Assembly (NCBI GenBank): GCA_963693035.2
Contig: CAXMMQ010000008.1
Span: forward strand, 248,001-312,000
From: Lichenicoccus sp963693035
GTDB lineage: Bacteria > Pseudomonadota > Alphaproteobacteria > Acetobacterales > Acetobacteraceae
Reading direction: 5' to 3'
Length of the DNA stretch: 64,000 nt
The position numbers and the translations under genes were made by a program. Under the pieces are notes generated by a model. That model did not search any database. It saw only the letters and a list, made by a program, of their open reading frames with translations, and was not told where the DNA came from. Shown here piece after piece: positions 34,381-43,311 of the stretch; within the stretch, counting starts at the first letter, position 1; each line of letters starts with the position of its first letter.

Positions 34381-34410
34381 CTCAAACCTCCTCAATCCGC
34401 CTCAAACGAC
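34381..34410. promoter_or_regulatory. three 10-bp-period direct repeats (candidate operator)
   Basis: ctcaaacctc, ctcaatccgc and ctcaaacgac follow each other without a gap; a related ctgaaac begins 21 bases upstream at 34,360. They lie in the divergent region between the 163-aa gene and the winged-helix regulator gene. OmpR/PhoB-type winged helices bind direct repeats spaced about one helical turn, so this is a plausible binding site for the adjacent regulator. Confidence 0.5.
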
Positions 34411-34519
34411 ATAAAAGCCTTGTTTTTTCAGCAACCTTTGATCCGCTGCCGGCGCGCTTGCCGGGCCGGGCCTCGTCCTCTAGCGTCGGCAGCTGCGCTG
34501 GACCTCGGCATCGGCGGCG

Positions 34520-36649
34520 ATGGACACCATTCGATCGTTCAGATTCGGGGCGTTCCGGCTCGACTGCTCCCGCCGGGTGCTGGAGCGGGCGGGCAGTCCG
34601 GTGGCACTCTCGTCACGCGGCTTCGATATCCTGCGTGTGCTGATCGAGCGGCGCGAGGACGTGGTCACGCGCGCGCAGATCATCAGCCTCGTCTGGGCCG
34701 GCCTTGCCGTCGAAGAGCACAATCTCTCGGTGCAGATGTCAAAGCTCAGGCAGGCCCTGGGCGAGCCCGGCGACGGCGTCATCGCGACGATCCCCGGACG
34801 CGGCTACCAGTTCGTGGCGCCGCTGGAGGCGGACGCGCCCGCGCCGGAAGTGCCGCAGAATGAAGCGACGGCCGCAAAGCCGGCGAGAGGGTTGTCGCGT
34901 TACCGGCTCGTGCTCGCGATGCTGGCGATCCTGCTGTTCGCCGCGCCGGTGGCCGCGATCGTTACGCTGCATCGCGCGCCGCCGCCGCGCCTGTCGATCG
35001 TGGTCATGCCGTTCCGCGATCTGAGCGATCATCCGGGGGAGCGGTATCTCGCGGATGCAATCAGCGACGACCTGACGACGGACCTCGCGCACCTCCCGGG
35101 CAGCATGGTGATCGCGCGGGAGACGGCGGATGCCTATCTCGGACACCCGGTTTCAGCCAGCGTCATCGGGCATACCCTCGGCGTGCGCTACCTGCTGGAG
35201 GGCAGCCTGCGTGTCGAGGAGGGGAGCCTGCATATCAATGCACAACTGATCGACACGCTCGGGGGCGGCCATCTGTGGTCGGAGCGGTTCGATGTCTCGC
35301 GCGCCGGGCTTGCGGAGACGCGGGCGCGCATCGTCGGACGAATCGCGGGGGCTCTCGACCTCGCCCTCGACAGGGTGGAGGCGATACGCGCCGAGCGTGA
35401 GCGGGCGCAGGATCCCGACGCCGTCGATCTGCTGTTCAGGGCACGCTCGAGGCTCGACCATGACGACACACTCGCCGGGTTCGAGGCTGCGGAAGCGCTG
35501 CTGCAACGCGCGGTGGCGCTCCGGCCGGACTTCGCGGAGGCGCAGGCCGCGCTCGGCCAGACGCTGCTGCACAAGCTGCGCAGCACGGACGATCCCGAGA
35601 CGGAGCCCGACCAGGCGCAGGCGCATGCCGCGATCTCGCGCGCGCTGGCGCTGGCGCCGAATGACCCGGACGTCATGGCGGCACTCGCGGAATTGCAGTT
35701 CAGCGACGGACATCTTGGCGAGGCGGCCGGCAGCGCCGAGATCGTCCTGGCTTCCGACACGAACAACATCGAGGCGCGGGACGTGCTGGCGACGTGCGCG
35801 TCCTCGGAGGGGCACCTGGATGCGGCGGCGGATGCGCTCGAGGAGATCATGCGGCTGAACCCGGAAGGGCGACGGAGCCGCATCCGGGCGCTGCGGCTCG
35901 GCACGTTCCGGCTGCTGCAAGGCCATCCTGCGCAGGCGCAGGGCTGGCTGCAGCGCGCCATCGCCGGGGAGCCGGATCCGCAGCCGGGGGCGCCGGACTG
36001 GGGGTATCCGGAGGAAGCGCGCCTGATGCTGATCGCGGCGGCCGCCATGCAGGGACGCGTCGCGCAGGCCCGGTCGGACTATGCGCATTATTCCCGGATC
36101 TGGACGCATCGCACGACCTGGCGGATTTCGGCGCTGTCCACCCGGGCGATGTCCTCGCTCCCGGGTTTCAGGGCGATGACCGACGCACTGCAGGATGCCG
36201 GCATGCCGGCTTATGCCGATGAGCATGCCGACGACGGCGTGCCCGCAGGCGCCGCGACGCTGCCGGACAAGAGTTTCGTTGCCACGCCCCGAAACTTGAC
36301 GAACGCCGCGACCGTGGATACGCTCGATCTGGAAACGATGATCCACGCAAAAACGGTTGGCCTCATCCTCGATCTTGGCCCTGGTGTCGCGGTCATCCAG
36401 GGCGCTGCCTGGGAAGGCCAGGGCGGAAACCAGGACGATGCCAGTTTCGTCGCGGCGTCGATCCATGCGAGACCAAACGTCGGCCGTGAGACACCCATCG
36501 TCGTGATGGGTGATGGACCGTACGGCTCGGTCTCCTACAACGCGGCGCTAAAACTGGTGCTGGCAGGGTATCGCCATATTCTCTGGTACCGCGGCGGCGA
36601 GGAGGCCTGGGCGGAGGCGAAGCTTCCTGCCAGCGACCTGCGGCAGTGA
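34520..36649 (+). CDS. membrane winged-helix regulator with TPRs and rhodanese-like domain
   Basis: 709 aa. Residues 1-100 are an OmpR/CadC-type winged helix (FRLDCSRRVLER, RGFDILRVLIE, VQMSKLRQALG, GRGYQFVAPLE). Residues ~129-150 are a single transmembrane helix. Residues ~155-270 match the TolB-like/FlgO-type segment of CyaA/CadC-like regulators (VVMPFRDLSDHPGERYLADA). TPR helices span about 290-560. Residues ~580-709 form a rhodanese-like domain ending VSYNAALKLVLAGYRHILWY. Its active-site loop reads GDGPYGS and lacks the catalytic Cys. DNA binding would occur from the membrane, with sensing on the far side. Divergent from the hemopexin-like gene set. Confidence 0.82.
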   Translation: MDTIRSFRFGAFRLDCSRRVLERAGSPVALSSRGFDILRVLIERREDVVTRAQIISLVWAGLAVEEHNLSVQMSKLRQALGEPGDGVIATIPGRGYQFVAPLEADAPAPEVPQNEATAAKPARGLSRYRLVLAMLAILLFAAPVAAIVTLHRAPPPRLSIVVMPFRDLSDHPGERYLADAISDDLTTDLAHLPGSMVIARETADAYLGHPVSASVIGHTLGVRYLLEGSLRVEEGSLHINAQLIDTLGGGHLWSERFDVSRAGLAETRARIVGRIAGALDLALDRVEAIRAERERAQDPDAVDLLFRARSRLDHDDTLAGFEAAEALLQRAVALRPDFAEAQAALGQTLLHKLRSTDDPETEPDQAQAHAAISRALALAPNDPDVMAALAELQFSDGHLGEAAGSAEIVLASDTNNIEARDVLATCASSEGHLDAAADALEEIMRLNPEGRRSRIRALRLGTFRLLQGHPAQAQGWLQRAIAGEPDPQPGAPDWGYPEEARLMLIAAAAMQGRVAQARSDYAHYSRIWTHRTTWRISALSTRAMSSLPGFRAMTDALQDAGMPAYADEHADDGVPAGAATLPDKSFVATPRNLTNAATVDTLDLETMIHAKTVGLILDLGPGVAVIQGAAWEGQGGNQDDASFVAASIHARPNVGRETPIVVMGDGPYGSVSYNAALKLVLAGYRHILWYRGGEEAWAEAKLPASDLRQ

Positions 36650-36697
36650 TGTCGTGGTTGAGACGGGCGATCGGAAATCCTGCCGGGGGAAAGCAGC

Positions 36698-37015
36698 ATG
36701 TCGATGGATAGCGGGATTGCAGAGACGCAACCGGGCGATGGCGCCGGTTCAGGAACAGGCACGACCTTGTCGGTCACGTTTAAATTCGCGCAGGCTTCCA
36801 ACCTGATCACCGGCGATCGCATCACCGGGTTCCCGTCCTATGTCGAGGCTGGGCATTCGATCGTGATCGACCCGCTCCCGCAGGGACTGGACACGGTCGC
36901 GATGCAGGCGGCGATCAACCGTCGTGCCGCCGATCTCGCCTCGATCGCGCAGGCACTCGGTCTGGCGTCTTCGCAGCTGTCGGAAGCGATCTCGGCGCTC
37001 GCACCGGCGTCCTGA
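36698..37015 (+). CDS. uncharacterised 105-aa protein
   Basis: 105 aa, no family recognised. A Gly/Ser-rich start (TQPGDGAGSGTGTTLSV) precedes a beta-like segment (VTFKFAQASNLITGD) and an Ala-rich helical end (NRRAADLASIAQALGLA). No signal or membrane segment. Upstream gccggggga serves as ribosome site. It follows the winged-helix regulator by 48 bases and may be co-transcribed with it. The GSGTGTT stretch recalls the GTG-rich tail of the hemopexin-like protein, but the similarity is only compositional. Confidence 0.6.
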   Translation: MSMDSGIAETQPGDGAGSGTGTTLSVTFKFAQASNLITGDRITGFPSYVEAGHSIVIDPLPQGLDTVAMQAAINRRAADLASIAQALGLASSQLSEAISALAPAS

Positions 37016-37022
37016 TCAAACT

Positions 37023-38474
37023 CTAGTCGTCTCCCGCTCCGACGCGGACGATATCGTCCTCGCCGAGATATGGGCCGGACTGCACCTCGATCAGGGTCAG
37101 CGGAATGCGGCCGGGATTCTCCAGCTTGTGCTCGCAGCCGAGCGGCAGGTAGATGCTCTCGTTCTCGCGCACCAGGGTCTCCTCGCCCTCGCGCGTCACC
37201 AGCGCCACGCCGGCCACCACGATCCAGTGCTCGGCGCGGTGGTAGTGCTTCTGCATCGCGATCTGCGCACCGGGCGAGATCAGCACGCGCTTGACCTGGA
37301 AGCGGTCGCCCTCGGTGAGGCTTTCCTTGAATCCCCACGGACGATAGACGCGGTTATGCGCCACCGCCTCGTGCCGGCCATGCGCGCGCAGCCGCTCGAC
37401 CACCTTCTTCACGTCCTGCGCATGATCGCGATGGGTGACCATGACCGCATCCTCGGTCACCACCACGATGGCGTCCCGCAATCCGGTCACCGCGGTGACG
37501 ATGCCGTCGCTGCGCACGTAGCAATTGTTGGTATGCTCGAGGAACACATCGCCGATGGCGACATTGCCGGTCTCGTCCTTCGGGCTGATGTCCCAAAGCG
37601 CATCCCAGCTCCCGACGTCGGACCAGCCGAGATCGGCAGGCACCACGGCGGCACGCGTGGTGTGCTCGGCCACGGCATAGTCGATGCTGATATCCGGCGC
37701 CTCCCGGAACGTGGCGGGATCGAGCCGGATGAAATGCAGGTCGCTGGTTCGCGCCTCCACCGCCTTGCGCGCCGCCGCCAGCACGGCGGGCGCATAAAGC
37801 TGCATCTCCTCGAGCAGGGTCTCGGCGGTGAACACGAACATGCCCGAGTTCCAGAGATGGTGGCCGGAGCTGAACAGTTCCGCTGCCCGCTCGGCATCGG
37901 GCTTCTCGACGAAGGCGGCGAGCTCGCGCACGCCGGGCAGGCCTGGCAGCGGCTCGCCCGCCTCGATATAGCCGTAGCCGGTTTCCGGCCGCACCGGCTT
38001 CATGCCGAACGTCACCAGCCGTCCGCTGATCGCGGCGGTGACCGCGGCCGACACCGCCTCGGCCAGCGCCGCCGGCTTGGTGATCGCCGCATCCGCCGCC
38101 ATCATCCACAGCACCGCCTGAGGATTCTCCTCGGCCACCAGCAGGGCAGCCGCCGCCAGCGCCGGCGCCGAGTTGCGGCCGACCGGCTCGAGCACGATGC
38201 GGGCGCCCTCGATGCCCGCCTCGCGCATCTGCTCGGCGATCAGGAAGCGATGCTCCTGGTTGCACACGATGATCGGCGGCGCGAAGCCCCGGCCGACGCC
38301 GCGCAGCGCCGTCTCCTGCAGCATCGAGCGCTCGGAGATCAGCGGCCAGAGCTGCTTGGGGAAGCTGGCACGCGAGACCGGCCAGAGCCGGCTGCCGGAG
38401 CCGCCCGACAGGATGACCGGAACGACCGTGACGCTGTCGACGGAGCCCGTCGCTAGCTGAAGCACACTGTCCAT
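37023..38474 (-). CDS. manC: mannose-1-phosphate guanylyltransferase / mannose-6-phosphate isomerase
   Basis: 483 aa bifunctional enzyme making GDP-mannose for polysaccharide synthesis. Nucleotidyltransferase motif VVPVILSGGSGSRLWPVSRA then FPKQL at the N-terminus, FVEKPDAERA, and WNSGMFVF; the C-terminal type II isomerase cupin has RPWGFKESL, QIAMQKHYHRAEHWIVV and EHKLENPG. Both halves are intact. Starts at the ATG at 38,474. Ends eight bases from the convergent 105-aa gene. Confidence 0.95.
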   Translation of the reverse strand: MDSVLQLATGSVDSVTVVPVILSGGSGSRLWPVSRASFPKQLWPLISERSMLQETALRGVGRGFAPPIIVCNQEHRFLIAEQMREAGIEGARIVLEPVGRNSAPALAAAALLVAEENPQAVLWMMAADAAITKPAALAEAVSAAVTAAISGRLVTFGMKPVRPETGYGYIEAGEPLPGLPGVRELAAFVEKPDAERAAELFSSGHHLWNSGMFVFTAETLLEEMQLYAPAVLAAARKAVEARTSDLHFIRLDPATFREAPDISIDYAVAEHTTRAAVVPADLGWSDVGSWDALWDISPKDETGNVAIGDVFLEHTNNCYVRSDGIVTAVTGLRDAIVVVTEDAVMVTHRDHAQDVKKVVERLRAHGRHEAVAHNRVYRPWGFKESLTEGDRFQVKRVLISPGAQIAMQKHYHRAEHWIVVAGVALVTREGEETLVRENESIYLPLGCEHKLENPGRIPLTLIEVQSGPYLGEDDIVRVGAGDD

Positions 38475-38509
38475 GACGTAACGACCCCGGCGCTGCCTAT
38501 GCGCCCCGA

Positions 38510-39550
38510 TCATAGCCACGCGGCGGCGAGGCTTCCACTATCCGGGCACTGGCCGAGCACCCAGCCTTCCCAAAGTTGCACCCACGCATCGTCCGGGATG
38601 CGGTCGCCCCGGTCTCCGGCCAGCACCGAGAGGACGCACAGCAGGCCTGTCATGCTGTCGAAACGATCCTCTCCGGTCGCATCGCTGCCGAAACCGTCCA
38701 GCGCCAGTGCGCGCAGGCGAGCGTCCGCCACCGCACCGAACCGGCTTAGCAACGCGAGCAGACCGGGCCCGAGGGCGGCGCGATCGGCCTGCCGTCGCTT
38801 GCTGCCGCGCAGGGTGGCGGCCTGTCCGCTGCGTGCAAGCCGCAGGCCGAGCTGGTGCAGCGCCTCGGCCGGATAGGTCTCGGCCAGCGTCACCAGGCCG
38901 GGCAGGGCGGCGGCATCCGCGGCACAGGCGGCCAGGGTGCCGTCGAACGGCCACAGCCGGAGCTTGTCAGGCGATGCCGAAAGGGCCGGCAGCACCAGGT
39001 CGCGCCAGGCTGCGATTGCGGCCTTGCCGGACTGGTTGGCACCCAGGGTCCAGAACATCGGCGCACCGGCCGCGCGGCCCGATGTGGCGCGATCGCAGAG
39101 CCGCATCAGGGCCGCGGCATCGGGGAGCCCAAGGGCTTCGGCGTGCGTGGCCCGGCTCATGCCGCGTCGCCCGTGCATCGGGTAGAACGGTCGTGCCATG
39201 CCGACCTCGTCCAGGGCCGAGCACACATCGAGGAAGTGCGGTCCGACCCGGCCGATGCCGCCGCCAAGCCTGGAGAGGAAGTCGCGGAAATCGCGGCCCA
39301 GGCCCGGATGCCGTGCGATGAACGCCCTCGGCAGCCCGATCGGGCAGTCGATGCCGAACGCGACCGCGTCGCCGGGTGCCTTGGTGTCGGCGGCCTCCCG
39401 GCGCAGCCTTTCGAGCAGTGTCGCCACCGGTCCGACCGGCTCCGGCGCCGTCACCAGCCACCCGGCGCCATGCCTGCGTGCGATCGTCATCCAGCGTTTC
39501 GACGCCTGCACGCTCCAATCGGCATGCAACGCGAGGGCGTAGGCCTGCAA
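38510..39550 (-). CDS. DUF429-like protein
   Basis: 346 aa, probably an RNase-H-fold DUF429 protein. Seen: the early acidic ADWSVQASKRW, AFGIDCPIGLPRAF (residues ~66-79), AETYPAEALHQLG, and EDRFDSMTGLL near the end. These match the spacing of conserved acids in DUF429. No activity is established for the family. It starts with a TTG at 39,550; no ATG or GTG is available after the preceding in-frame stop. It lies upstream of manC by 35 bases on the same strand but is not obviously related to it. Confidence 0.7.
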   Translation of the reverse strand: MQAYALALHADWSVQASKRWMTIARRHGAGWLVTAPEPVGPVATLLERLRREAADTKAPGDAVAFGIDCPIGLPRAFIARHPGLGRDFRDFLSRLGGGIGRVGPHFLDVCSALDEVGMARPFYPMHGRRGMSRATHAEALGLPDAAALMRLCDRATSGRAAGAPMFWTLGANQSGKAAIAAWRDLVLPALSASPDKLRLWPFDGTLAACAADAAALPGLVTLAETYPAEALHQLGLRLARSGQAATLRGSKRRQADRAALGPGLLALLSRFGAVADARLRALALDGFGSDATGEDRFDSMTGLLCVLSVLAGDRGDRIPDDAWVQLWEGWVLGQCPDSGSLAAAWL

Positions 39551-39589
39551 GGCCTGGCCGCCTTGATCAGCGTCGCTGCGCGCAGGTGT

Positions 39590-39895
39590 TCAGATCGGCT
39601 TGTGCGCCCGGTCCAGCAGGCGCTTGAACAAGCCCGGCCTGGCCGGCTGCCTGGCCTGCACCGCCTTTCGCTCGGCCTCCTGCTCGGCGCGGACGCGCTT
39701 CTGCTTGTCCGCCATCCAGCGATCGAGGCTGACCCCCGCCTTGGCGGCGCGACGCGCCTCGTAGGCCAGCTTGGCGGCACTGGTCGCGGCCGCCGTGGCG
39801 GCGGTGGAAATGGCGGCGGCGGGGGTGCTCACTGGCCGCGCAGTTTCGCTCTTGGCCCGGGCCGGCGCCTGCTCCTTGCTCGATTTCCTGAACAT
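39590..39895 (-). CDS. small basic Ala-rich protein
   Basis: 101 aa, no family recognised. Highly charged and alanine-rich, with a helical middle (AISTAATAAATSAAKLAYEA), then SLDRWMADKQKRVRAEQEAE and a basic end RPGLFKRLLDRAHKPI. ATG at 39,895 with ggggag upstream. No signal peptide. Possibly a small DNA- or membrane-associated protein, but that is not supported by any motif. Confidence 0.5.
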   Translation of the reverse strand: MFRKSSKEQAPARAKSETARPVSTPAAAISTAATAAATSAAKLAYEARRAAKAGVSLDRWMADKQKRVRAEQEAERKAVQARQPARPGLFKRLLDRAHKPI

Positions 39896-40012
39896 CAGCC
39901 CGCTCCCCGCCAAAGCAGCGCCCTTCGGCGCCGCGCTGTTCTCGGCGATGCAGCCCGCGTCTGCAAGATCGCTGCAACTGTCTTCGCCGCGCCCAGCCGG
40001 CGCTCTTGTTCC

Positions 40013-40267
40013 TCAGCCATGCCGGCGGGTCGGGGCCTTCCAGCGGCAAAGCACATCCGGCCGGGAGAAATACATCGCGCTGCGAACTGGCGCAAAATAG
40101 TGGCGCGGCGCGAAGTGCTGCACCCGGTGACCAGGACGCGCCGAGGCCGGATAGGTCGCGCAATGCAGCAGCCGTTCATGCGCGAGCGCAGGCCGGCCGG
40201 CCGGTCCCGCCGGGCCAGCGATGCAGAGTGCCAGCCCGCACGTCGCCATCCGGATCGTCCCGCGCAT
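40013..40267 (-). CDS. small secreted cysteine-containing protein
   Basis: 84 aa. ATG at 40,267 has an excellent ggagaagg four bases upstream and starts a Sec signal peptide (RGTIRMATCGLALCIAG, cut after ALA). The mature part is about 55 residues, rich in His and Arg (HRVQHFAPRHYFAPVRSAMY), with two cysteines (LLHCATYP and DVLCRWK). No family recognised. Confidence 0.55.
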   Translation of the reverse strand: MRGTIRMATCGLALCIAGPAGPAGRPALAHERLLHCATYPASARPGHRVQHFAPRHYFAPVRSAMYFSRPDVLCRWKAPTRRHG

Positions 40268-40380
40268 CGAACCTTCTCCAGGTTGCCTCATGGGTCTCTT
40301 CGAACGGAGCTTACAGAACCGCTCTGAACGAAACAAGAACACACAGTTGTCGTTTATGCTTGGACTTTGTCGACCCGGGT

Positions 40381-40680
40381 TCAGATCCGGCGGCCGGTCG
40401 GCCGCCGGTTGACCCGCTCGCGCAGTTCCTTGCCAGCCTTGAAGAACGGCACCACCTTCTCGCCGACCGCGACCGCCTCACCTGTGCGCGGATTGCGTCC
40501 GGTCCGGGCATCGCGCTGCTTGATGGTGAAGGCCCCAAAGCCACGCAACTCGACGCGCGCGCCTCGCGCCAGGGCCGCCGTGATCTCGTCGAACACCGTG
40601 GAGACGATCAGCTCGATGTCGCGGCTGAGCAGGTGCGGATTGGCCGAAGCGAGCTCTGCGATCAACTCCGACTTGGTCAT
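40381..40680 (-). CDS. ihfB: integration host factor beta subunit
   Basis: 99 aa HU/IHF-family DNA-bending protein. TKSELIAELASANPHLLSRD at the start, ELRGFGAFTIKQRDAR, and the DNA-intercalating arm GRNPRTGEAV with its conserved Pro. The DIELIV segment and the length favour IHF beta over HU. It lies just downstream of sppA, the usual alphaproteobacterial order, and the pair is probably co-transcribed. Confidence 0.93.
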   Translation of the reverse strand: MTKSELIAELASANPHLLSRDIELIVSTVFDEITAALARGARVELRGFGAFTIKQRDARTGRNPRTGEAVAVGEKVVPFFKAGKELRERVNRRPTGRRI

Positions 40681-40701
40681 CCTGTCCCCCCGAACAGGCT
40701 G

Positions 40702-41652
40702 TCAAGGCTGCCAGAGCGCCACCGGCCCGTCAAGCACAAGTCCTTGCGCTGCAAAGGTTTTTGCCGCCGGGCCCGAAACAAGAACATCGAGCGCGGACAG
40801 CAGCAGACCCTGCAGCGACGCGTGCATCTGGCGACGCCACCACGGCCCCTTGTCCTGCGGCTCCAGCGGCCGCACCGGCAGGTCGGAGGCCAGATGACGG
40901 TTCGACGCCAGCCAGTCCCGCGCATCCTGCTCGGTGCCGATCTGGTCGATCAGACCGAGCGTGATCGCCTGGTGCCCGGTATAGGGCCGGCCATCCGCCA
41001 GCGCCCGCACCCGCGTCGCATCCATGTGCCGCCCGCTTGCCACCATGCCGACGAACTGGTCGTACAGATCCATCACCACGCCCTGCAGCATGACGCGCCC
41101 CTCCGGCGACAGCGGCTTCACCACGCTGGGCTGCCCCTTCAGCGGACCCGACACCAGCTCGTCGACGCCGATGCCGACCTTGTCGAGCAGGCCCGACAGG
41201 TCGGGCGACTGCAGCAGCACGCCGATCGAGCCGGTGAGGGTCGCATTCGACGCAAAGATGCGCGCCGACGGCACCGCGATCATGTAGCCGGCGGAGGCGG
41301 CGGTCCCGCCCATGACGGTCACCACGGGCTTGGTGGCTGCGAACCTGGCGATCGCATCATGCAGGTTCTCACCGCCGGCCACCGAGCCGCCCGGACTGTC
41401 GATCGACAGGATCATGCCCCTGACGCTCGCATCCTTGCGCGCCGTATCGATCATGGCGATGCGGTCGGCATCGTCGGTGATGATCCCGTCCACCTTCAGC
41501 CGCGCCAGATGCGCACCCGCCGCATGATGCAGCCGGAAGCCACCGACGCCGAGCACCGCCAGCACGAAGGCCAGCACCGCCGCGACGCGCCAGAAGGCGA
41601 GCCCGCGCTTCAGGCGCAGCCGGTCCGCGACCAGATCCGATTCAAGACTCAT
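40702..41652 (-). CDS. sppA: signal peptide peptidase SppA (short form)
   Basis: 316 aa membrane-anchored serine protease that degrades leftover signal peptides. A transmembrane helix at ~20-40 is followed by the peptidase domain: ILSIDSPGGSVAGGE, nucleophile S120 in GGTAASAGYMIA, general base K172 in VSGPLKGQPS. Single-domain length matches the archaeal/alphaproteobacterial short SppA. Start at the ATG at 41,652. Upstream of ihfB on the same strand. Confidence 0.93.
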   Translation of the reverse strand: MSLESDLVADRLRLKRGLAFWRVAAVLAFVLAVLGVGGFRLHHAAGAHLARLKVDGIITDDADRIAMIDTARKDASVRGMILSIDSPGGSVAGGENLHDAIARFAATKPVVTVMGGTAASAGYMIAVPSARIFASNATLTGSIGVLLQSPDLSGLLDKVGIGVDELVSGPLKGQPSVVKPLSPEGRVMLQGVVMDLYDQFVGMVASGRHMDATRVRALADGRPYTGHQAITLGLIDQIGTEQDARDWLASNRHLASDLPVRPLEPQDKGPWWRRQMHASLQGLLLSALDVLVSGPAAKTFAAQGLVLDGPVALWQP

Positions 41653-41799
41653 CAGGCCGTCCCGACATAACGAATGGGGTAAAGGGCATTGAGGGCAACA
41701 GGATGCGCAGGCTACGGCAAAATCGTCCGACAGCAAATCGATCCGTGGGCCGACTTTGCAGGCCGTCGAACGTTGTTGCCGGGCCAAACCAGAGGGCGC

Positions 41800-43251
41800 A
41801 TGACCGGGCAGTTGCAGCAGAGCCTCCGCATCCAGAAGCAGGCGGCCCTGCGCGAGCCGGTGCCGAGCGCCGCGTCGCGTCGGAAGGCCCTCGCGGGACT
41901 CGAGCGGCTGCTGCGCGGCAACACCGCCAAGCTGCAACGGGCGGTCATGGCCGATTTCGGCAACCGCGCGCGCCCCGAGACGGTCCTGGCCGAGATCCTG
42001 CCGCTGCTGGATGCGATCGCATATGCCCGGGCGCATCTCACGGGCTGGATGCGACCGAGGCGGGTGCCGGTAGGCTGGCGGTTCCAGCCCGGCCAGGCCT
42101 GGGTGGAGCCGCGTCCGGTCGGCTGCGTTGGGATTGTCTCGCCCTGGAACTACCCGTTCCTGCTGTCGCTGCAGCCGGTGATCGACGCACTGGCCGCCGG
42201 CTGCCGCGTCATGCTCAAGCCGTCCGAGCTGAGCCCCGCTTGCGCCGACCTGCTGGCGAGCCTGCTCGGCAAGGTCTTCGATCCCGAGGACGTTGCCGTC
42301 ATCCAGGGTGACGCGGCGGTGGGGCGCGAGTTCTGCGCGCTGGAGTTCGACCACCTGCTGTTCACCGGCTCGACCGGCGTCGGCCGCGAGGTGATGCAGG
42401 CGGCGGCGCGCAACCTGGTGCCGGTCACGCTGGAGCTCGGCGGCAAGTCGCCCGCGATCCTCTGCCCGGACAGTGTCGCCACGGAGGCGGCACGCCGGCG
42501 GACGGCGCACAGCCTCGCGGTCGGCAAGTTCTTCAATGCCGGCCAGACCTGCCTGGCGCCCGACTACGTGCTGGCGCCGCGCGAGCATCTCGTCGCGACC
42601 GCCGCGGCGCTCGCCGAGGCCGCGAGGCGGCTCTACCCGCGGATTCCGGACAACCCGGACTACACCTGCCTGATCAACGACCGCCACCAGGACCGCCTAC
42701 TCGATCTGGTCGCGGATGCCGACCGACGCGGCCTCGTGATCCTGCGACACCCGGACGATCGCGCCGATTTACGAACGGTGCTGCGCGCGCAACGCCGGCT
42801 GCCGCCGACCATCGTCATGTTTCCCGACCTCGCCGCCGCCGCCGCGGGCGCAACCCTGATGCAGGAGGAGATCTTCGGCCCGGTGCTGCCGGTGCTGCCA
42901 TATGACAGGCTCGGTCAGGCGCCGGCCTTCGTGAACGACCGCCCGACGCCGCTCGCGCTGTACTGCTACTCGGACGACCGCGCACAGCAGCGCCGCCTGC
43001 TCGACACCACCCGGTCGGGCGGCGTCACCCTCAACGGCACGCTGCTGCACTGCGCGCAACCAGGTCTGCCGTTCGGCGGCCTCGGCCATAGCGGCACCGG
43101 CGCCTATCATGGCCATGCCGGCTTCCTGCGCTTCTCGCACCAGCGGGCAATCTACCGGCCGGGACGGTTCAGCGGCTTCACCTGGATGACGCCGCCGCAC
43201 GGTGCGATGACGGGGCGCGCCCTCCGCTTGATGCTGAGACGTAGCAGCTAG
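41800..43251 (+). CDS. aldehyde dehydrogenase (coniferyl-aldehyde-dehydrogenase-like)
   Basis: 483 aa NAD(P)-dependent enzyme oxidising an aldehyde to an acid. Catalytic residues are visible: N117 in SPWNYPF, K140 in VMLKPSE, E212 in LELGGKSP, C251 in NAGQTCLAPDY. The length and the C-terminus (FLRFSHQRAIY) fit the coniferyl aldehyde dehydrogenase/AlkH-like branch. ATG at 41,800 with agaggg upstream. It converges with a broken alcohol dehydrogenase gene, so the pair may once have oxidised an alcohol in two steps. Confidence 0.88.
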   Translation: MTGQLQQSLRIQKQAALREPVPSAASRRKALAGLERLLRGNTAKLQRAVMADFGNRARPETVLAEILPLLDAIAYARAHLTGWMRPRRVPVGWRFQPGQAWVEPRPVGCVGIVSPWNYPFLLSLQPVIDALAAGCRVMLKPSELSPACADLLASLLGKVFDPEDVAVIQGDAAVGREFCALEFDHLLFTGSTGVGREVMQAAARNLVPVTLELGGKSPAILCPDSVATEAARRRTAHSLAVGKFFNAGQTCLAPDYVLAPREHLVATAAALAEAARRLYPRIPDNPDYTCLINDRHQDRLLDLVADADRRGLVILRHPDDRADLRTVLRAQRRLPPTIVMFPDLAAAAAGATLMQEEIFGPVLPVLPYDRLGQAPAFVNDRPTPLALYCYSDDRAQQRRLLDTTRSGGVTLNGTLLHCAQPGLPFGGLGHSGTGAYHGHAGFLRFSHQRAIYRPGRFSGFTWMTPPHGAMTGRALRLMLRRSS

Positions 43252-43296
43252 AGCATCATCCGATCGACCTTGCTCCTCGATCGGATAACGATGCTC
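43251..43296. terminator. large hairpin between convergent genes
   Basis: gagcatc and atccgatcga pair with tcgatcggat and gatgctc, leaving a three-base bulge (aac) and a nine-base loop. It begins at the aldehyde dehydrogenase stop codon. No clear T-run; probably a bidirectional transcription barrier or a repeated palindromic element. Confidence 0.55.
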
Positions 43297-43311
43297 GCCA
43301 TAACTGAGACC

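Noticed and set aside
36924..38456. Long plus-strand open frame opposite manC
   Set aside because: It is a high-GC antisense shadow rich in His/Arg/Gly/Asp with no family resemblance, while manC on the other strand is unmistakable.
39895..40179. 94-codon minus-strand frame overlapping the small secreted protein gene
   Set aside because: Conflicts with the better-supported 84-aa gene, which has a strong ribosome site and a signal peptide.
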